DNA of 64,000 nt from Aquila chrysaetos chrysaetos. Taxonomy: Eukaryota > Chordata > Aves > Accipitriformes > Accipitridae. Below the pieces are notes generated by a model, which was given only the letters and a program-made list of their open reading frames with translations, did no database searches and was not told where the DNA came from. Shown here piece after piece: positions 38,250 through 64,000 of this stretch. A program made the position numbers and the translations under genes. How positions within the stretch are numbered: the first letter of the stretch is position 1; every line of letters begins with the position of its first letter. The DNA lies in contig NW_024470395.1 in the NCBI RefSeq assembly GCF_900496995.4, forward strand, positions 62,001 through 126,000, written 5' to 3'.

Positions 38250-39235
38250 GCGGGCGGGGGGACGGCGAGGGGGACACAACCAGGGGCACAACCGGGGGTA
38301 CAGTCAGGCGGCACAAGGGGGGGGGATGGTGGGACACAACCGGGGGACACAGTCGGGGGTACAGTCAGGCGGCACAAGGGGGGGGGATGGTGGGACACAA
38401 CCGGGGGACACAGTCGGGGGGGTCGGTGGGACGCAACTGGGGGGCACAACCGGGGGGACGGTGGGACACAACCGGGGGGCACGGTCGGGGTGGGGGTACG
38501 GCAGCACACAACTAGGGGACACAGGTGGGGAGTCGGGGGGGCACAACCGGGGGCACAACCAGGGGCACAGTGGGGCACAAGCGGGGGACAGAAGCAGGGA
38601 CACAGATGGGGGACACAACCGGGGGACACAGCCAGGGTGGGGGTACGGTGGGACACAAGCGGGGGTACGGTGGGACACAACCGGGGGACACAACTGGGGC
38701 ACACAGTTGGGGGTACAGCAGCACACAACCAGGGGCACAACCAGGGACACAGATGGGGGTGTTGGTGGGACACAACTGGGGGACACAACCGGGGGTACAG
38801 CAGCACAACTGGGGACACAACCAGGGAGTGGCAGCACACACACAACCGGCGGACACAGCCGGGGGTACGGTGGGACACAACCCGAGTCGGGGTACAGCAG
38901 AACACAACTCAGGGCACAACCGAGGGACACCACTCTGGGTACGGCAACGCACAACTTGGGGTGCAACCATGGGACACAACCAGGGGTACAGCAGCACACA
39001 ACCGGGGACACAACCGGGGGACACAACCGGGGGACACAGCTGGGGATACAGTGGCACACAACCACGGACACAGCCGGGGTACAACAGCACACAACGGGGG
39101 ACACAACTGAGGTATGACAGGGCGCAAGTGTGGACACAACCAGGGACACAACTGGGGATACAACCAGGGACACAACGGGACACAACAGCACACACGGGGA
39201 ACACAACCACTGACACAACGAACATGGCTGGGCGT
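38250..39235. repeat. GGGACACAACCGGGGG(TACAGC) minisatellite
   Basis: About 1 kb of units of about 15-24 bp with core GGGGGACACAACCGGGGGTAC. Confidence 0.93.
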
Positions 39236-39284
39236 ACCACAGACCACAGCTCAGCGTGTGTGTGTGTGCGTGTGTGGCGTTGTC

Positions 39285-40660
39285 ACCGTATTGCCAGCTA
39301 CATTGTGCTGCACGGTGTTGTGGACTGTATTGTACGTCAGTCTGGTCTGCTTGCTGTTGTAGGCTGTGTCGTACGTCAGGCTGTGCCACACGGTGTTGCG
39401 GGTTGTGTTGTGCAGTGGGTTGTATTGCACATGCAGGTTGTGTTGTGTGGTTGTTTGTGGAACGTGGTTGCAGGTTGTGTCATGCAGCAGGTTGTGCTGT
39501 ACGTCAAGCTGCGCTGGATGGTGTTGCTGGTCGTGATGTACATCATGTTGTGCTGCACAGTGTTGTGTGGCCGGTTGTGGTGCGCGTCAGGCTGTGCTGC
39601 ACGGTGTTGTGGGCTATATTGTACATCAGACTGTTCTGCTCGCTGTTGCAGGCTGTGTTGTATGCCAGGCTGTGCTGCACAGCGTCGAGGGTTGTGTGGT
39701 GTGTCAGGCTGTAGTGCACAGTGTCATGGGTTGTGTTGTGTGTCAGGCTGTGCTGTATGGTGTTGCGGGTTGTGTTGCACGTCAAGCTGTGTTGCACAGA
39801 GTTGCAAGTTGTGTTGCATCAGGCTGTGCTGCGCATCAGGCTGTGCTGCATGGGGTTGTGTTGTGTGTCAGGTTGCACTGCACGGTGTTGCAGGTCGTGT
39901 TGTATGTCAGGCTGTGCCACACGGTGTTGCATGCTGTGTTGTGCCGCACGTTAGGCTGTGTTCCACAGTATTGGGGGTTGTGTTGTACATCAGGTTGTGC
40001 TGCAGGGTGTTGTGGATTGCGTTGTGTGTCAGGCTGCACTGCTGCTTGGTGTTGTGTGTTGTTGTGTGTTAGACTGTGCCGCACAGGGTTGCAGGCTGTA
40101 CTGTACAGCAGGTTGTGCTTTGCGGGGTTGTGGCTTGCGTTGTGTGTCCCGCTATGGTGCATGGTGTTGCAGGTCACGCTGTGCGGCAGGTTGTGTTGCA
40201 CGTCAGGCTGTGCTGCACACCGTTGTCGGTTGTGTGCGCATTGGGCTGTGCCGCACGGCACGCTGGGCTGTGTTGTACATCAGGCTGCGCATCACAGTGT
40301 TGCAGGTTGTGTTGCGCATCAGGCTGTGTTGCACAGCGTCACGGGTTGTGTTGCCCGTCACATAGTGCATCAGGCTGTGCATTACAGTGTCGCAGGTTGT
40401 GCTGGGCTGCATGGAGTTGTGGGTTGTGCTGCACGTCAGGCTGTATTGTGTGGCGTTGTGGGTTGTGTTGTGTGTCAGGGCGCGCCGCAAGCTGTTGCGG
40501 GTTGTGTCGCGTGACAGGTTGCGTTGCGCGTCAAGCTACATCGCATGGCGTTGCCGGTTGTGTTGTGCGTCATGTTGTCGCACGGTGTCACGGGGTTGCG
40601 TTGTGTCGCACGCGGTGTTGCTGTACCTCAGGCTGTGCCGCACAAGCGGCACCGTGTGCC
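39285..40660. repeat. GTTGTGTTGTGCGTCAGGCTGTGC minisatellite
   Basis: About 1.4 kb of units of 36-42 bp with cores GGTTGTGTTGTGTGTCAGGC and TGTGCTGCACGGTGTTG. Strong G/T versus A/C strand asymmetry opposite to that of the 34.8-37.5-kb array. Confidence 0.93.
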
Positions 40661-41010
40661 TGTACGCCCCAGGGACGAGCGTGTCCCTCGCTGTGTAACC
40701 TCGCTGCCTGTGCGCTGCTGTACCATCGCCCCAGGTGTGGCCCCCCCGTCACACCTCGTGACGAGCTCTTGTGTCCCCCAACGTCCCCAGACGTGTCGCC
40801 AGCTGTAGGGTGCTGTGGTACCCGCCCCCGGGTCCCGTTGTACCCCACAATTTCCCGGGTTGTGGACCCCAGGACACGGGGACCCCACTGGTGACGGTGA
40901 CAAGATCCCACCAGGTCGGGGACACCCCCCCAGTGACAGGGGATGGAGTGACGTGGACCCCACTGGTGACACGGGGGACCTTGCTAGTGACAGGGGGCTG
41001 AAATACCCCC
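40660..41010. other. Mixed spacer
   Basis: Non-tandem GC-rich sequence with GGTGACACGGGG and GTGACAGGGG repeats near 40900-41000. No gene is recognised. Confidence 0.5.
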
Positions 41011-41590
41011 TCCCCGACCCCCCCCAACCCTCCTGCTCTCCCAAAATACCCCCCTCTGCCCCCCCATACCCCCTCTCGACCTAACTGCCCCCCAAAACAC
41101 CCCCCACCCCTAACTGCCCCCCAAATACCCCCTCCCTGTCTCCCAAACCTTCCTGCACCCCCCAAACCCTCCTGCTCCCCCAAACACCCTTTTCCTGCCC
41201 CCAAATCCTCCTGCTCCCCCAAAATAACCTTCCTGCCCCCCAAACCCTCCAACACCCCCTCCTTGTCCCCCAAAACGTCCTGCTCCCCCCAAATCCCCCC
41301 TCCTTGCCTCTAGCTGCCCCCCCAAACCCTCCTCCTCCCAAATACCCCCCTCTGCCCCCCAAACCCTCCTGCTCCCCCAAAACAAGCCTCCCTACCCCCA
41401 AAACCTCCTGCTCCCCTAAATATGCCTTCCCTGCCCCGAGCTGCCCCCCCCCAACCCTCCTGCTCCCCCCAAAACTCCCTTTTCTTGCCTCTTCCCGCCC
41501 CCAAACCCTCCTGCTCCCCCCAATCCCCCTTCCCTGTCTCTAATGGCCCCCAAACCCCCGCCTCCCCCAGACCCTTTCCCGCCGTCCCTG
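41010..41590. repeat. CCCCCAAACCCTCCTGCTCCCCC minisatellite
   Basis: Units of about 45-50 bp with CCCCCAAACCCTCCTGCTCC and CCCCTTCCTGCCCCC, running up to the POLR2A CpG island. Confidence 0.9.
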
Positions 41591-41594
41591 AGGC

Positions 41595-64000
<22,406 letters not shown>

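Overview
This window is vertebrate nuclear DNA, almost certainly from a bird and probably a songbird. The genes are split into short exons by GT-AG introns, the base composition is extremely GC-rich, and nearly every intron and intergenic space is a G- or C-rich minisatellite, as on avian microchromosomes. The only interspersed repeat I recognise is a solo retroviral LTR of a type common in songbird genomes. Four protein-coding genes can be read. Left to right they are ATP1B2 (minus strand, 3' end outside the window), a second GRK1-type opsin kinase here called GRK1b (plus, complete), ZBTB4 (minus, disrupted by the assembly) and POLR2A (plus, exons 1 to 24, running off the right edge).

1-5.7 kb: exons 4, 3, 2 and 1 of ATP1B2, the Na,K-ATPase beta-2 subunit, with a TATA promoter at about 5.43 kb. 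5.7-16.3 kb: a head-to-head intergenic region with photoreceptor-type regulatory motifs, then all eight coding exons of GRK1b and its poly(A) signal at 16.29 kb. 17.0-21.65 kb: the 3' part of ZBTB4 on the minus strand, with a likely poly(A) signal at 17.01 kb, a long repeat-rich 3' region and the C-terminal zinc fingers. 21.64-30.18 kb: two near-identical arms of about 3.7 kb in opposite orientation around a 500-N gap. Each arm carries the ZBTB4 N-terminal half. This looks like a fold-back assembly error rather than biology. 30.2-41.6 kb: about 11 kb of back-to-back minisatellites with several promoter-like islands (RFX X-boxes, TGATGTCA motifs, CCAAT boxes, a CGG/YY1 island) but no gene I can name. 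41.6-64 kb: the POLR2A promoter and its first 24 exons, covering roughly 1,310 residues including the catalytic NADFDGD motif, the bridge helix and the trigger loop.

ATP1B2, ZBTB4 and POLR2A all lie in human 17p13.1, so this is the bird counterpart of that block. GRK1b is not in the human block. Its divergent pairing with an ATPase beta-subunit gene matches human ATP4B-GRK1 on 13q34, which suggests a whole-genome-duplication paralogon in which birds kept a gene that mammals lost. Apart from that shared ancestry the four genes belong to unrelated pathways: ion transport, opsin deactivation, methyl-DNA-binding repression and transcription.

The most unusual structural signal is that several minisatellites contain copies of exon edges with their splice sites. 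The clearest cases are POLR2A introns 4, 6, 14 and 19, and GRK1b introns 2 and 3. Frames broken at C or G homopolymers in POLR2A exon 5 and ZBTB4 are best explained as consensus errors. I ran no alignment or search; all family and synteny statements come from memory.
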